Shown in pieces: positions 29,387 to 40,007 of a stretch of DNA of 64,000 bases; position 1 is the first letter of the stretch; every line of letters starts with the position of its first letter. The translations under genes and the position numbers were made by a program. Source of the stretch: Paracoccus sp. DMF-8 (GTDB lineage: Bacteria > Pseudomonadota > Alphaproteobacteria > Rhodobacterales > Rhodobacteraceae); assembly GCF_029309835.1 (NCBI RefSeq), contig NZ_JARJHL010000013.1:1-64000 (forward strand), read 5' to 3'. A model generated the notes under the pieces. The model searched no databases and was not told the origin of the DNA. It worked only from the letters and a program-made list of their open reading frames with translations.

Positions 29387-30292
29387 ATGCATCTGGAACT
29401 GCGCCATCTGCGCTCGCTGCGCGCGATCCATGAACAGGGCGGCCTGGCCCGCGCGGCGGATGTGCTGAACCTGACCCAATCGGCACTGTCGCATCAGATC
29501 AAGGCGCTGGAGGATCAGGCCGGGGTCGAACTGTTCCTGCGCAAGACCAAACCCCTGCGCCTGTCCGCCGCCGGGATGCGCCTGCTGCGCACCGCCGAAC
29601 AGGTCCTGCCCCTGATCGAGGCGGCCGAGGCCGAATTCCGCGCCGTCGAACAGGGCCGCGCGGGCCGCCTGCATGTCGCGATGGAATGTCACCATTGTTT
29701 CGACTGGCTGCTGCCGGTGCTGGACCGCTTTCGCCGCGCATGGCCGGATGTCGATCTGGATATCCGCAGTTCGCTGGCGCTGAAGGCCCTGCCCGCGCTG
29801 CAAAAGGGGCAGGTCGACATGGTGATTTCATCCGACCCCGATCCGACGCCGGGCGTGACCTTTCAGCCGCTGTTCGATTATGCGCCGACGATGGTCGTGC
29901 CCGCCGGTCATCCGCTGGCGCAAAAGGGCTATGCCGATCCGCAGGATCTGCGCGGCGAAACCCTGATCACCTATCCGATGGAGCGCGCGCGGCTGGACGT
30001 GTTTTCCCAGTTCCTCGACCCGGCGGGGGTCGAGCCCGCGCATGTCCGGCAGGTCGAACAGACATCGGTCGCGCTGATGCTGATCGCCTCGGGGCGCGGG
30101 GTCGCGGTGATGCCCGATTGGGTGCTGCGCGCCCATGCGGGCAATCCCGAACTGGCGACGATCCCGCTTGGCCCCAAGGGCATCCTGCGCCGTCTTTATG
30201 CTGCCATGCGCGAGGAAGATCTGGCCCAGCCCTTCATGGCCTATGTCCTGCGCCTGTCGCGGACCGAGCCCTTGCGGCTTTTGCGGATGTGA
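29387..30292 (+). CDS. metR: MetR-like LysR-family regulator
   Basis: A 301-residue LysR regulator. The helix-turn-helix is at residues about 4-60 (LRHLRSLRAIHEQGGLARAADVLNLTQSALSHQIKALE). The effector domain contains ECHHCFDWLLPVL, a hallmark of MetR proteins that bind homocysteine. It is divergent from metF with a MetR box between. ATG 29387 is preferred because MHLELRHLRSL aligns with the family; ATG 29372 is also in frame. Confidence 0.88.
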   Translation: MHLELRHLRSLRAIHEQGGLARAADVLNLTQSALSHQIKALEDQAGVELFLRKTKPLRLSAAGMRLLRTAEQVLPLIEAAEAEFRAVEQGRAGRLHVAMECHHCFDWLLPVLDRFRRAWPDVDLDIRSSLALKALPALQKGQVDMVISSDPDPTPGVTFQPLFDYAPTMVVPAGHPLAQKGYADPQDLRGETLITYPMERARLDVFSQFLDPAGVEPAHVRQVEQTSVALMLIASGRGVAVMPDWVLRAHAGNPELATIPLGPKGILRRLYAAMREEDLAQPFMAYVLRLSRTEPLRLLRM

Positions 30293-30293
30293 C

Positions 30294-30321
30294 GTGAAGC
30301 GCGATTGTCGTCGCGCTTCAC
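30294..30321. repeat. Perfect 11-bp inverted repeat after metR
   Basis: GTGAAGCGCGA (30294-30304) and TCGCGCTTCAC (30311-30321) form a perfect stem with a 6-base loop, starting 2 bp past the metR stop. There is no T-run. It may be a Rho-assisted terminator or 3'-end stabiliser, or lie in the suhB promoter region. Confidence 0.6.
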
Positions 30322-30373
30322 AATTCGGGCGCTTGACACTATGACGCTGGCTTACCCGCACAAGGATTCCCCG

Positions 30374-31163
30374 ATGGCCAGCGCCAATCTCAACATCATG
30401 ATCAAGGCCGCGCGCAAGGCCGGCCGTTCCCTCGTCAAGGATTTCCGCGAGGTCGAAAACCTTCAGGTCTCGGTCAAGGGCGCGGGCGATTTCGTCAGCC
30501 GCGCCGACCGCGAGGCCGAACGCATCATCAAGGACGAACTGCGCGGCGCCCGCCCGAACTATGGCTGGGTCGGCGAGGAAACCGGCACGGAACCGGGCGA
30601 GGATCCGACCCGCCGCTGGATCGTCGATCCGCTGGACGGCACCACCAATTTTCTGCACGGCCTGCCCCATTGGGCGGTGTCGATCGCGCTGGAACACAAG
30701 GGCGAAATCGTCGCCGCCGTGGTCTTTGACCCGGCCAAGGACGAATTGTTCACCGCCGAAAAGGGCGATGGCGCATTCATGAACGACCAGCGCATCCGGG
30801 TTTCGGGGCGGCGCCAGATGATCGAGATCGATCTTTGCGACCGGCGTGCCCTTTGGCGGGCGCGGCACCCTGCCCGGCACGCTGACCGATCTGGCGCGGC
30901 TGATGCCGCTGACGGCGGGCGTGCGGCGTTTCGGTTCGGCGGCGCTGGATCTGGCCTACGTCGCGGCGGGCCGCTACGAAGGCTATTGGGAACGCGGCAT
31001 CCATTCCTGGGACATCGCGGCGGGTATCCTGCTGGTCAAGGAAGCGGGCGGTTTCGTCGAACCCCTGCGCGAAGGGCAAAGCGTCGTCGATCTGGGGTCG
31101 CTGATCGCCGCCAATGCGCAGCTTTTCGATCAGCTTGCGAAAGTGATCCGGGAACGCGACTGA
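30374..31163 (+). CDS. suhB: Inositol monophosphatase family protein, frameshifted
   Basis: An IMPase/SuhB-type phosphatase of about 263 residues. The N-terminal part has GDFVSRADREAER, the metal site GEETG and the signature IVDPLDGTTNF. The C-terminal part has FGSAALDLAYVAAGRYEGYWE and HSWDIAAGILLVKEAGG. The frame breaks at 30825-30830: one extra A in GAGATCGATC. Removing it restores MIESIFATGVPFGGRG. Both halves are intact, so a sequencing error is likely. AAGGA precedes the ATG. Confidence 0.88.
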
Positions 31164-31238
31164 CCGGCTCTTGACCTTTCGGGCGGGCGGGCGCACGGCT
31201 AGGGCGCAAGCAAGCGCGATTTTCGGCAAGAGCCCCCC

Positions 31239-32189
31239 ATGACCGACAAAACCCCCGAGCGCGGCCAGTTCGCCGCGCCCGTATCGCCGCCCGCCACACC
31301 ATCCGGTGACCAGCAGGGCAAGGCGGTGCTGATCATGTGCAGCGTCGCATTCCTGTTCGGGATGCAGGATGGCATGTCGCGGGTGCTTGGCGCGAATTAT
31401 TCGCCGTTCTTCATCGTCATGCTGCGCTATTGGGCGATGGCCGCCTTCGTCATCGCCATGGCCCTGCGCAGCCCCGGCGGGCTGCGTCGGGTCATCCATT
31501 CCCGCCGCCCGCTGACCCAGATCCTGCGCGGCGTCCTGCTGGTGCTGGAAATCGTCGTGATGATCGAGGCATTCGTGCGCCTTGGCCTGATCGCCACACA
31601 TGCGATCTTTGCCTGCGGCCCTCTGCTGGTCGTGGCCCTGTCCGGCCCGGTGCTGGGCGAAAAGGTCGGCTGGCGGCGTTGGGCGGCGGTCGGCGTCGGC
31701 TTTATCGGCATCCTGATCGTGCTGAACCCGGTCGGCGCGGTCTTTTCATGGGATTTGCTGCTGCCTTTCGTCGGCGCGACGATGTTCGCGGTCTATCTGG
31801 TCGCCACCCGCCACGTCTCGCGCGATGATCTGGCCGAGGTCAGCTTTTTCTGGTCCTGCATCGCGGGCGCGCTGGTCGCGACCCTGCTGGGCTGGCGCAC
31901 GATGGAGCCCATCGCCACGCCGCATATCCCTCGGATGATCCTGCTGTGCTGCACCGGCGCGCTGGCCCATTACCTGCTGATCCGCTGCTATGAAATGGCC
32001 GAGGCCTCCAGCCTGCAGCCCTTTTCCTATACGCAACTGCTGTGGATCACCCTGCTGGGGGTGATGGTCTTCAACGAAAGCCTGACCCCGAATGTCGTCA
32101 TCGGCGGGTTGATCACCGTTTCGGCCAGCCTGTTCACCTGGTGGAGAGAGCGCCAGAAGCGGGGCCTGAACCGATCGGCAGCGGGCTGA
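31239..32189 (+). CDS. EamA/DMT-family transporter
   Basis: A 316-residue inner-membrane protein with about ten hydrophobic segments after a 25-residue hydrophilic N terminus, in two EamA halves (first from VLIMCSVAFLFGMQDGMSRV, second from LLPFVGATMFAVYLVATRHV). The substrate is unknown; DMT proteins export or import metabolites such as amino acids and nucleotides. Its 3' end overlaps the lytic transglycosylase gene tail to tail by 56 bp. Confidence 0.88.
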   Translation: MTDKTPERGQFAAPVSPPATPSGDQQGKAVLIMCSVAFLFGMQDGMSRVLGANYSPFFIVMLRYWAMAAFVIAMALRSPGGLRRVIHSRRPLTQILRGVLLVLEIVVMIEAFVRLGLIATHAIFACGPLLVVALSGPVLGEKVGWRRWAAVGVGFIGILIVLNPVGAVFSWDLLLPFVGATMFAVYLVATRHVSRDDLAEVSFFWSCIAGALVATLLGWRTMEPIATPHIPRMILLCCTGALAHYLLIRCYEMAEASSLQPFSYTQLLWITLLGVMVFNESLTPNVVIGGLITVSASLFTWWRERQKRGLNRSAAG

Positions 32190-34284
32190 CCTGTTCGGCC
32201 CGCGCCTCTGTCACCATCGGCAGGACCACGGCATTCAGGACGCCGCCGCTGGCCCCCTGAATCAGCGGCGTCAGCGCGCGCGGCGGCCGCGCGGATGAGG
32301 CCAGCCGGATCGGCGGCGGCGGTGGCGGCGGCATCAGCCCGCCCCCGGTCAGTTCGAATGTCGGCACGATGGGCGCGGGCTTCCCCGAGATGCGGGCGCG
32401 ATAGATCGGCATCGCCTCGGTCACGCGCATGACGTAGTTGCGGGTTTCGTCAAAGGGGATCATCTCGACCCAGTCCACGGGGTCCGCCTCGCGGCGCAGA
32501 TCGCCGAAATCGCCCAGCCAGCGCGCCGGACGCCCCGGTCCGGCGTTGTAACCGGACGCCACCAGCGCCGTCGATGTCCCGAAGCGGTCATAAAGCCCGC
32601 GCAGATAGGCCGCGCCAAGCCGGGCGTTGTAATCGGGATCGGTGGTCAGGCGGTCGAATTCATAGGGTTCGCCCAAACGGTTCGCCATCATCCGCGCGGT
32701 TTCGGGCATGACCTGCATCAGCCCCTTGGCCCCGGCGGGTGAACTGACGCCGAAATTGAATTCGCTTTCCTGCCGGGCAATCGACATGACCAACTCGTTC
32801 GGCACCGCATGGCCGTCATGTTCCAACCCGGTCAGCGGATAATAGGCCGCCGGATAGATGCCGCCCCTGGACGCCGCCGCCTTGGACAGGCGCACCGCAT
32901 GCCATGGCAGACGCAATTCCAGCATCAGCCGCGCCATACGGGCGATATCTTCGTGCGGGGCGGTTTCGGCCATATGCAGGAAAAAGCGTTGCCCCTGATC
33001 CGGATATCCCGCCGCGATCTGCCAGACCGCCGCCTGCCATTGCTGACTTTCGGTCAGGGCCGATCCGCGCCAATCGGGCAGCGTTTCCGCCGCAAGGCCC
33101 GGAACGGCCAGATCGGGCGACATGACAGCGCCGGTCTTTTCAGCGGCCAACTGGCCATAATAGGCGGTCTGAAAGCGGGCCGCGCGCTGATAGGCGGCAT
33201 CCGCCGCCGCCGCATCGCCCGCCGCCTCATGGGCGCGGCCCAGCCAGTAATGCGCCCGCGACAGCGTGATGGGCGATCCACTGTTTTCCAGCTTGCGGAA
33301 ATGGGCAATGGCGCGATCCGGCGCACCCGCCCGCAAGGCGGCATAGCCCGCCAGCCATTCCAGATCGGTATAATTGCGGTGGTTCGCGGGCAGGAAATGA
33401 TGCGCGGCAAAGCGTTCGGCCCGGTCCCAGTCACCGGCCCGCAGCGCCGCGCGCGCATAATCCACCCGCATCGAGGCCCATGCCGCAGGATCGCGCAGCG
33501 CCTCGGCGCTGGTCGATTGGCTCAGCATCAGGTCGCGGGCGGGATCGTGCATCTTGGCCCGGACCCGCCAGCGGAAACGATCCAGCACCAGCCCCGGATC
33601 GGCCTGCAAGGCCTGCGGCATGCCCTGGATCAGCGCATCGACCCCGGTGCGCCCGGCCTGCATGGCGACCCGCGCCCGACCCACCGCCGCCGCATCGGGG
33701 CTGGCCAGCGGGATCATGCGTTCTGCCGCCGCCCATTCGCCCTGATCCAGCAGGCTGGCCAGACGGGCATCATGCAGGGGCGCCAGCTTGACGCCATATT
33801 CGGTCAGAAAGACCCGCTCGTCTTCCGCGGATATGGCCTGAACGGTCCAGAACCGCGCCAGTTCGGCATCGGCCGCCGCCGGATCCGTCGCGTTCAGCGC
33901 GGCCAGCAGCGCGCGAAAGCCGTTGGCCGTGTCGGGCTTGCGGTCGCCGAACCACGCCAGAACCTCGGGCGCGGGCAGGTCGGGGCGCAGCACGGCATCA
34001 CCGCGCCGCCAGAACAGATCCATCCCCGGCCAGTCGCGATGGCTGGCCGCAAAATCGCGATATTCGGCCCATGTCCCCTGCCCGGCCCGCAGCCGCTGCC
34101 AATCGACCAGACTGACAGCCACCGGCCTGGACCCCGCCGCCGCCTGCCGCGCGGCAGGCCAGTCGCGACCGGCGGCGGCATTCAGCGCGCCGGTCATGTC
34201 ACGCAGGTTTTCGGCCGCAGCCGGGACGGCGGCCACCACGGCGATCACCGCCGCCAGCAGCCTGTCACGCAGGGGATACAACAT
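32134..34284 (-). CDS. slt: Soluble lytic murein transglycosylase
   Basis: A 716-residue Slt70-like enzyme that cleaves peptidoglycan to 1,6-anhydromuropeptides. A signal peptide ([24 protein letters not shown]) is followed by about 450 residues of alpha-helical superhelix. The SLT catalytic domain has the catalytic Glu in [10 protein letters not shown], then [14 protein letters not shown] and the C-terminal [13 protein letters not shown] proline run and an unusual 60-residue tail end the protein. It is divergent from dapA. Confidence 0.92.
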   Translation of the reverse strand: MLYPLRDRLLAAVIAVVAAVPAAAENLRDMTGALNAAAGRDWPAARQAAAGSRPVAVSLVDWQRLRAGQGTWAEYRDFAASHRDWPGMDLFWRRGDAVLRPDLPAPEVLAWFGDRKPDTANGFRALLAALNATDPAAADAELARFWTVQAISAEDERVFLTEYGVKLAPLHDARLASLLDQGEWAAAERMIPLASPDAAAVGRARVAMQAGRTGVDALIQGMPQALQADPGLVLDRFRWRVRAKMHDPARDLMLSQSTSAEALRDPAAWASMRVDYARAALRAGDWDRAERFAAHHFLPANHRNYTDLEWLAGYAALRAGAPDRAIAHFRKLENSGSPITLSRAHYWLGRAHEAAGDAAAADAAYQRAARFQTAYYGQLAAEKTGAVMSPDLAVPGLAAETLPDWRGSALTESQQWQAAVWQIAAGYPDQGQRFFLHMAETAPHEDIARMARLMLELRLPWHAVRLSKAAASRGGIYPAAYYPLTGLEHDGHAVPNELVMSIARQESEFNFGVSSPAGAKGLMQVMPETARMMANRLGEPYEFDRLTTDPDYNARLGAAYLRGLYDRFGTSTALVASGYNAGPGRPARWLGDFGDLRREADPVDWVEMIPFDETRNYVMRVTEAMPIYRARISGKPAPIVPTFELTGGGLMPPPPPPPIRLASSARPPRALTPLIQGASGGVLNAVVLPMVTEARAEQVSPLPIGSGPASGALSTR

Positions 34285-34385
34285 GGCCCAGTTGTGACCG
34301 CCCCGCGCAGTCAGTGCAACTCACATCCTTGGCAAGCCGGAAGCAGAGTTGTAAGGCGGGAAGACCCAAATTTCAGGATGCCGTC

Positions 34386-35261
34386 ATGTTCAAAGGCTCG
34401 ATGCCCGCTCTGATCACCCCCTTCACGCCCGAGGGCGACGTTGATCTGGCCAAGCTCGAAAAGCTGGTCGAATGGCACATCGGCGAGGGCTCGCACGCGC
34501 TGGTCCCCGTCGGCACCACCGGCGAAAGCCCGACGCTCAGCCATGACGAACACAATCTGGTCGTGCGCGAGGTCGTGCGCGTCGCCGCAGGCCGCATTCC
34601 GGTCATCGCGGGCGCCGGCTCGAACTCGACCCGCGAGGCGATCGGCCTGATGCAGGCGGCGCAGGAATCGGGCGCCGATGGCGCGCTGGTCGTGACGCCC
34701 TATTACAACAAACCGACGCAGGAGGGGCTGATCGCGCATTTCACCGCGATCCACGACGCCTCGGACCTGCCGATCATCATCTACAACATCCCCGGCCGTT
34801 CGGTCGTCGACATGTCGCCCGAAACCATGGGCGAACTGGCGAAACTGCCCCGCATCGCCGGGGTCAAGGACGCCACCGGCAAGCTGGAGCGGGTGCCCCT
34901 GCAACGCATCACCTGCGGCAAGGATTTCCTGCAGATCTCGGGCGAGGATGCGACGGCGCTTGGCTTCAACGCGCATGGCGGCATCGGCTGCATCTCGGTC
35001 ACGGCCAATGTCGCGCCGCGCCTGTGCGCCGAATTCCGGGAGGCGACCCTGCGCGGCGATTACGCCACCGCGCTGGACTATCAGGACCGGCTGATGCCGC
35101 TGCACACCGCGATCTTTGTCGAGCCGGGCGTCGTCGGCGCGAAATATGCGATGTCGCGCCTTGGGCTGTGCAACGAACGCGTCCGCCTGCCGCTGGTGCC
35201 GCTGACCGGCCCGACCCGCGACAGGATCGACGCGGCGCTGGAACATGCCGGGCTGCTGTAA
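34386..35261 (+). CDS. dapA: 4-hydroxy-tetrahydrodipicolinate synthase
   Basis: A 291-residue TIM-barrel aldolase condensing pyruvate with aspartate semialdehyde, the entry to diaminopimelate and lysine. Family signatures are [12 protein letters not shown], the catalytic Tyr in [11 protein letters not shown] and the Schiff-base Lys in [15 protein letters not shown] sits 8 bp before the ATG at 34386. A strong terminator follows. Confidence 0.95.
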   Translation: MFKGSMPALITPFTPEGDVDLAKLEKLVEWHIGEGSHALVPVGTTGESPTLSHDEHNLVVREVVRVAAGRIPVIAGAGSNSTREAIGLMQAAQESGADGALVVTPYYNKPTQEGLIAHFTAIHDASDLPIIIYNIPGRSVVDMSPETMGELAKLPRIAGVKDATGKLERVPLQRITCGKDFLQISGEDATALGFNAHGGIGCISVTANVAPRLCAEFREATLRGDYATALDYQDRLMPLHTAIFVEPGVVGAKYAMSRLGLCNERVRLPLVPLTGPTRDRIDAALEHAGLL

Positions 35262-35283
35262 GGCGTCCCGGATCGCGTGACAC

Positions 35284-35309
35284 AAGGCGGGCATCTTGCC
35301 CGCCTTTTT
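35284..35309 (+). terminator. Intrinsic terminator after dapA
   Basis: AAGGCGGGC (35284-35292), loop ATCTT, GCCCGCCTT (35298-35306), continuing in TTT. It lies 22 bp past the dapA stop. Confidence 0.92.
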
Positions 35310-35320
35310 CATGTCCAGAT

Positions 35321-35353
35321 TATTCTTTCAAAGAATATTTATTTCCCTATAAT
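35321..35353 (+). promoter_or_regulatory. Promoter with palindromic operator for the truncated hemoglobin
   Basis: TATTCTTTCAAAGAATA (35321-35337) is a perfect 8+8 inverted repeat with a single central C. TATAAT (35348-35353) is a consensus -10. The -35 region, 17 bp upstream, falls inside the palindrome, so a bound protein would block or direct RNA polymerase. An NO-, iron- or redox-responsive regulator would suit a hemoglobin gene; the half-site does not match FNR. Regulator identity is not settled. Confidence 0.65.
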
Positions 35354-35382
35354 GAAGGGACCGAGTCAACCTCAGGTCCGCC

Positions 35383-35787
35383 ATGCTTATCGCCGCACAG
35401 CACAAGCAATCCTTGTTTCACCAGATCGGGGGCGAAGACGGCGTGCGCGCGCTGGTCGAAACCTTCTATGACATCATCGAACAGGATGCCGATGCCGCGC
35501 CCTTGCTACGGCTGCACCAGCAGGGTCATGGCGTCGCCCATTCGCGGGCCGAACAGTTCAACTACCTCTGCGGCTTTTTCGGCGGGCCGCAATATTACGT
35601 CATGAAACACCGCCACGCCCGGCTGCGGGAAATCCACGAACATGTCCCCATCGGCCCGGAAATGCGCGACCTGTGGCTGGATTGCATGCGCAAGGCCATC
35701 GACCAGCGCGCCATCGCCCCCGCGCTTGCCACCCAGTTGATGAACCATTTCACGCGCGCCGCGGAAATTTCCCGCAACATGGATTGA
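35383..35787 (+). CDS. Group II truncated hemoglobin
   Basis: A 134-residue 2-on-2 globin. It starts with the family block SLFHQIGGEDGVRALVETFYDI (Tyr of the distal pocket). QFNYLCGFFGGPQYYVMKHRH, IHEHVPIGPEMRDLWLDCM (proximal His region and Trp G8) and HFTRAAE follow. Group II globins bind oxygen and NO tightly and act in NO or peroxide detoxification. It stands alone behind its own promoter and palindromic operator. Confidence 0.92.
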   Translation: MLIAAQHKQSLFHQIGGEDGVRALVETFYDIIEQDADAAPLLRLHQQGHGVAHSRAEQFNYLCGFFGGPQYYVMKHRHARLREIHEHVPIGPEMRDLWLDCMRKAIDQRAIAPALATQLMNHFTRAAEISRNMD

Positions 35788-35867
35788 GACGTCTGTTCAG
35801 GGGGATGCGATAAGCCACTAGGCGATGTTCGCCTTTCGTGCTAGTCCTGACCAAAACGAGGACGGGC

Positions 35868-36362
35868 ATGATTATCCTGGGTATCGACCCCGGTTTGCGG
35901 AATATGGGCTGGGGCGTGATTTCGGTCGATGGCCCCCGGCTGAAACATGTCGCGAACGGCATCATCCATTCCGATCAGGGCGAATTGGGCGAACGGCTGG
36001 TGCGGCTGTATCACGGCCTGCGCGCGGTCATTGCCCAGCACCGCCCCGATGCGGCGGCGGTCGAGCAGACATTCGTGAACAAGGACGCGGTCGGCACGCT
36101 GAAACTGGGTCAGGCGCGCGGCATCGCCCTGCTGGCCCCGGCCGAGGCGGGGATCGCCATCGGCGAATATGCCCCGAATGCGGTCAAGAAAACCGTGGTC
36201 GGCGTCGGCCATGCCGCCAAGGAACAGATCCAGCACATGGTCCGTTTTCAGCTACCCGGCGTCCATCTGGCCGGGGCCGATGCCGCCGATGCGCTGGCCA
36301 TCGCCATCTGCCACGCCCATCACCTGCAAGGCCGCAGCCTGCGCATCAAGGCGGCATCATGA
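35868..36362 (+). CDS. ruvC: Holliday-junction endonuclease RuvC
   Basis: A 164-residue resolvase that cuts Holliday junctions. Catalytic acidic residues are in [21 protein letters not shown] and the C-terminal [26 protein letters not shown] precedes the ATG. It is translationally coupled to ruvA (ATGA). Confidence 0.96.
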   Translation: MIILGIDPGLRNMGWGVISVDGPRLKHVANGIIHSDQGELGERLVRLYHGLRAVIAQHRPDAAAVEQTFVNKDAVGTLKLGQARGIALLAPAEAGIAIGEYAPNAVKKTVVGVGHAAKEQIQHMVRFQLPGVHLAGADAADALAIAICHAHHLQGRSLRIKAAS

Positions 36363-37030
36363 TCGGGCGCGTTGCGGGCATCATCATTCACCGCGCCGCC
36401 GACCACGTCCTGATCGACGTGCGCGGCGTGGGCTATATCGTCCATGTCAGCGAACGCACCGCCGCCAGCCTGCGCGTGGGCGAGGCTGCGGCGCTGTTCA
36501 CCGAACTGGTCGTGCGCGAGGATCTGTTGCAGCTTTACGGCTTTCCGACGCTCCTGGAAAAGGAATGGCACCGGCTGCTGACCTCGGTTCAGGGGGTCGG
36601 GCCAAAGGCGTCGCTGGCCCTGCTGGGAACATTGGGGCCGGATGGCGTCGCCCGCGCCATCGCGATCGGCGACAGCGCGGCGGTGCGCAAGGCGCCGGGC
36701 GTCGGCCCCAAACTCGCGCAGCGCGTGGTGATGGAACTGAAGGACAAGGCCCCCGCCGTCATGGCGCTTGGCGGCACGCTGAGCGCCGATCCCGGCCCGG
36801 TGATGGACGGCGAACCCGAAACGCCCGCCAGACCCGCCGCCAGACGCAGCGCCCCCACGCCCGACCCCGCAGCCCTTGCCAGCGCCGAAGCGCTGTCTGC
36901 GCTGTCGAACCTCGGCTACGCCCCGTCAGAGGCGGCATCCGCCGTGGCCGAGGCATCGGGCGCGGAACCGAGTGCCACGACTGCGGCGTTGATCCGCGCA
37001 GCGCTCCGCCTGCTTGCCCCCAAGGAGTAG
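36359..37030 (+). CDS. ruvA: Holliday-junction branch-migration subunit RuvA
   Basis: A 223-residue tetrameric DNA-binding subunit. Domain I begins [26 protein letters not shown]. Helix-hairpin-helix motifs [12 protein letters not shown] and [15 protein letters not shown] occupy domain II. The C-terminal UBA-like domain ([15 protein letters not shown]) contacts RuvB. The linker is long and rich in Pro and Ala. Confidence 0.96.
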   Translation: MIGRVAGIIIHRAADHVLIDVRGVGYIVHVSERTAASLRVGEAAALFTELVVREDLLQLYGFPTLLEKEWHRLLTSVQGVGPKASLALLGTLGPDGVARAIAIGDSAAVRKAPGVGPKLAQRVVMELKDKAPAVMALGGTLSADPGPVMDGEPETPARPAARRSAPTPDPAALASAEALSALSNLGYAPSEAASAVAEASGAEPSATTAALIRAALRLLAPKE

Positions 37031-37034
37031 CCCG

Positions 37035-37955
37035 ATGACCGGCAATATTCGCACCTTTGTCCTGATGGCCGCCATGACCGCGCTGGTCATGGCGATGGGG
37101 GCGCTGATCGGCGGACAGGGCGGCGCGGTGATCGCGCTGATGATCGCCGGGGCCACCAATGTCTTTGCCTGGTGGAACAGCGACAAGATGGTCTTGCGCC
37201 AGCAGGGCGCGCGGCTGGTGACGCGGCAGGACGCCCCCGAACTGGTCGATATGGTCGAGGCGCTGGCCAAACGCGCCAACCTGCCCATGCCTGCCGTCTA
37301 TGTGCTGGAAACCGACCAGCCCAATGCCTTCGCCACCGGCCGCAACCCGCAAAACGCCGCCGTCGCGGTGACGCAGGGCATCATGCGCGTCCTGAACCGC
37401 GACGAACTGGCCGGGGTGATCGCCCATGAACTGGCCCATATCAAGCACCGCGACACGCTGACCATGACGATCACCGCGACCATGGCCGGGGCGATTGCCA
37501 TGCTGGGCAATATGCTGATGTTTTCGTCCATGTTCGGCGGCCGCGGCGACAATCGCGGCGGCGGGCTGGCGGCGATTGCCGCGATGATTTTTGCCCCCAT
37601 CGCGGCGGGTCTGGTGCAGATGGCCGTCTCGCGCACCCGCGAATATGAAGCCGACCGGACCGGCGCGGACATCTGCGGCCAGCCGATGGCGCTGGCCTCG
37701 GCGCTGGCGAAGATCTCGCGCGCGGCGGGTCAGGTGGTGAATATCCCGGCGGAACGCAACCCGGCCTCGGCCAGCATGTTCATCGTCAACCCGCTGCACG
37801 CGCTGCGCATGGACCGGTTGTTCGCCACCCACCCAGCGACCGAGGATCGCATCGCGCGGCTGCAGGCGATGACCGGTTTCGGTTCGGGCGGGTTGGGGGC
37901 CAGCCGCATCCCGCGCACAGGCGGACAGAACGACGGCCCGTGGGGCAACTCATGA
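37035..37955 (+). CDS. htpX: Membrane zinc metalloprotease HtpX
   Basis: A 306-residue M48 protease for quality control of membrane proteins. Two N-terminal membrane segments precede the zinc site HELAH, a third hydrophobic pair follows, and the third ligand Glu is in [16 protein letters not shown] lies 8 bp upstream. It is inserted between ruvA and ruvB and overlaps ruvB by ATGA, so it shares the ruv transcript. Confidence 0.93.
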   Translation: MTGNIRTFVLMAAMTALVMAMGALIGGQGGAVIALMIAGATNVFAWWNSDKMVLRQQGARLVTRQDAPELVDMVEALAKRANLPMPAVYVLETDQPNAFATGRNPQNAAVAVTQGIMRVLNRDELAGVIAHELAHIKHRDTLTMTITATMAGAIAMLGNMLMFSSMFGGRGDNRGGGLAAIAAMIFAPIAAGLVQMAVSRTREYEADRTGADICGQPMALASALAKISRAAGQVVNIPAERNPASASMFIVNPLHALRMDRLFATHPATEDRIARLQAMTGFGSGGLGASRIPRTGGQNDGPWGNS

Positions 37956-38980
37956 TCCAGCCCGACCCGATGCTGCGCCCCGAACCGCTGGAGGGCGAGA
38001 CCGAAGACCGCGCCCTGCGCCCCCAGATGCTGGCCGATTTCGTCGGTCAGGCCGAGGCGCGGGCCAATCTGCGCGTCTTCATCGAAAGCGCCCGGATGCG
38101 CGGCAAGGCGATGGACCACACGCTGTTCCACGGCCCGCCCGGTCTGGGCAAGACGACGCTGGCGCAGATCATGGCGCGCGAACTGGGCGTGAATTTCCGC
38201 ATGACCTCGGGTCCGGTGCTGGCGCGGGCGGGCGATCTGGCCGCGATCCTGACCAATCTGGAAGCGCGAGATGTGCTGTTCATCGACGAAATCCACCGCA
38301 TGAACCCTGCGGTCGAAGAAATCCTGTATCCCGCGATGGAGGATTTCGAACTGGATCTGGTCATCGGCGAAGGCCCGGCTGCCCGCACCGTGCGGATCGA
38401 GCTGCAACCCTTCACGCTGGTCGGCGCCACCACCCGGCTTGGCCTGCTGACGACACCCTTGCGCGACCGTTTCGGCATCCCAACCCGGCTGCAATTCTAC
38501 ACCATCGAGGAATTGGACCTGATCGTCCGGCGCGGCGCCAGCCTGCTCGGGATCGACGCCGAGGCACAGGGCACGCTGGAAATCGCCCGCCGCGCGCGCG
38601 GCACGCCGCGCATCGCGGGCCGTCTGCTGCGCCGCGTCATCGACTTTGCGCTGGTCGAAGGCGACGGCCGCCTGACCCGCGCGATTGCCGATTCCGCGCT
38701 GAACCGGCTTGGGGTCGATGATATCGGGCTGGATGCCGCCGACCGGCGCTATATGTCGCTGATGGCGGAAAACTACGGCGGCGGGCCGGTGGGCGTGGAA
38801 ACGCTGGCCGCTGCGATGTCCGAAAGCCGCGATGCCATCGAAGAGGTGATCGAGCCTTTTCTGATGCAGCAGGGCCTGATCAGCCGCACCCCGCGCGGGC
38901 GGATGCTGGCCCATCGCGGCTGGCGCCACCTTGGACTGGATATCCCACGCAGCCAACAGGACGGATTGTTCGATGACTGA
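37952..38980 (+). CDS. ruvB: Holliday-junction helicase RuvB
   Basis: A 342-residue AAA+ motor that drives branch migration with RuvA. It has [13 protein letters not shown], Walker [10 protein letters not shown], Walker B FIDEIHR, sensor [17 protein letters not shown] and the C-terminal winged helix ([22 protein letters not shown]). It begins in the htpX stop and its last 8 bp overlap the thioesterase gene. Confidence 0.96.
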   Translation: MIQPDPMLRPEPLEGETEDRALRPQMLADFVGQAEARANLRVFIESARMRGKAMDHTLFHGPPGLGKTTLAQIMARELGVNFRMTSGPVLARAGDLAAILTNLEARDVLFIDEIHRMNPAVEEILYPAMEDFELDLVIGEGPAARTVRIELQPFTLVGATTRLGLLTTPLRDRFGIPTRLQFYTIEELDLIVRRGASLLGIDAEAQGTLEIARRARGTPRIAGRLLRRVIDFALVEGDGRLTRAIADSALNRLGVDDIGLDAADRRYMSLMAENYGGGPVGVETLAAAMSESRDAIEEVIEPFLMQQGLISRTPRGRMLAHRGWRHLGLDIPRSQQDGLFDD

Positions 38981-39407
38981 CCTGCCCCCCGAACACGCAG
39001 CCCGGATCCGCGACAGCTTTGCCCGCCAGACCATGATGGAAACGCTTGGCGCGCAGATGCGGGATCTGGGGCCGGGTCGTGCGGTCATCACCGCGCCGAT
39101 CCTGCCGACATCGCTGCAACAACATGGCGCGGGCCATGCGGGGCTGGCCTTTGCCATCGGCGATTCGGCGGCGGGCTATGCCGCCCTGACGGTGATGGAC
39201 GCCGCGTCCGAGGTGATGACGGTCGAGATGAAGATCAACCTGCTTTCGCCCGCCCTGGGCGACCGTCTGGTTGCCGAGGGCCGCGTGATCCGGGCGGGGC
39301 GCCGCGTCGTCGTGGTCAGCGCCGATATCTGGGCGGAAACGCAGGGCCAGCGCAAGCATGTGGCGATCCTGCAGGGGACGATGATCCCGGTCGATGCCGG
39401 ATCATGA
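38973..39407 (+). CDS. PaaI-type hotdog thioesterase
   Basis: A 144-residue hotdog-fold protein (PaaI/YigI-like) with [23 protein letters not shown] and [11 protein letters not shown]. It probably hydrolyses acyl- or aryl-CoA esters; the substrate is unknown. It overlaps ruvB by 8 bp and ends the ruv operon. Confidence 0.85.
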   Translation: MTDLPPEHAARIRDSFARQTMMETLGAQMRDLGPGRAVITAPILPTSLQQHGAGHAGLAFAIGDSAAGYAALTVMDAASEVMTVEMKINLLSPALGDRLVAEGRVIRAGRRVVVVSADIWAETQGQRKHVAILQGTMIPVDAGS

Positions 39408-39524
39408 CCTGAACGGGACAGCCGCCCCGATGCCCGCCCCCGACACCCGCCTGACGGTTTGCGGGATGGAATATCATGGGTGTTTCATGCGGCGGCGCGT
39501 CATCCCGTCGCCGCGCGGACCGGA

Positions 39525-39842
39525 TCACTCGACCGGGCGGTGACTGGCCAGATGGCTTTCTTCCTGCGCGATGAAATGATCCATCATCAGCCGCCAGACC
39601 GCTTCGGCCAGATCGGGGTCCAGACCTTCTTCCGCGGCCATGCGACGGGCGTTTTCCGCCACCTCATCGACGCGGGACTGGATGCGCGCGGGCAGCCCCT
39701 CGCGCGCCTTGATCCGCGCCGCCTCGTCGATCAGCCGAGAGCGTTCTGCAAGAAGCGCCACCAGCCGCGCATCCAGCGTGTCGATACGCTGACGCAGGCG
39801 GTGAAGCAGGGAGGTTGCGGGCAATTCCGGGTAGCTGGTCAT
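39525..39842 (-). CDS. Chorismate mutase (AroQ class)
   Basis: A 105-residue all-helical AroQ-fold protein (LLHRLRQRIDTLDARLVALLAERSRLIDEAARIK, then VWRLMMDHFIAQEE). It converts chorismate to prephenate for Phe/Tyr synthesis; the related isochorismate-pyruvate lyase fold cannot be excluded. AAGGGG precedes the ATG at 39842. Confidence 0.88.
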   Translation of the reverse strand: MTSYPELPATSLLHRLRQRIDTLDARLVALLAERSRLIDEAARIKAREGLPARIQSRVDEVAENARRMAAEEGLDPDLAEAVWRLMMDHFIAQEESHLASHRPVE

Positions 39843-40007
39843 GCCCCTTGGATGCACCGCCACCACCGGTTTTGCAAGTTCTCGATGTGTCAAATCCGCG
39901 ACACAGGTTAAGCGGATTTTCGCTTATTCATGCTTGCTCTGGTGCGAATCGGTAAAGAGGCGACAATCGGACTCACCAGACATGCCGCAATGAAAAAGGA
40001 GATACGG

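Noticed and set aside
30333..30338. TTGACA upstream of suhB as a -35 element
   Set aside because: No acceptable -10 occurs 16-18 bp downstream; only a TATGAC too close to it.
31164..31240. An 8-bp inverted repeat (GGCTCTTG...CAAGAGCC) spanning the gap before the EamA gene
   Set aside because: The arms are short and about 60 bp apart, within the range expected by chance in GC-rich sequence.
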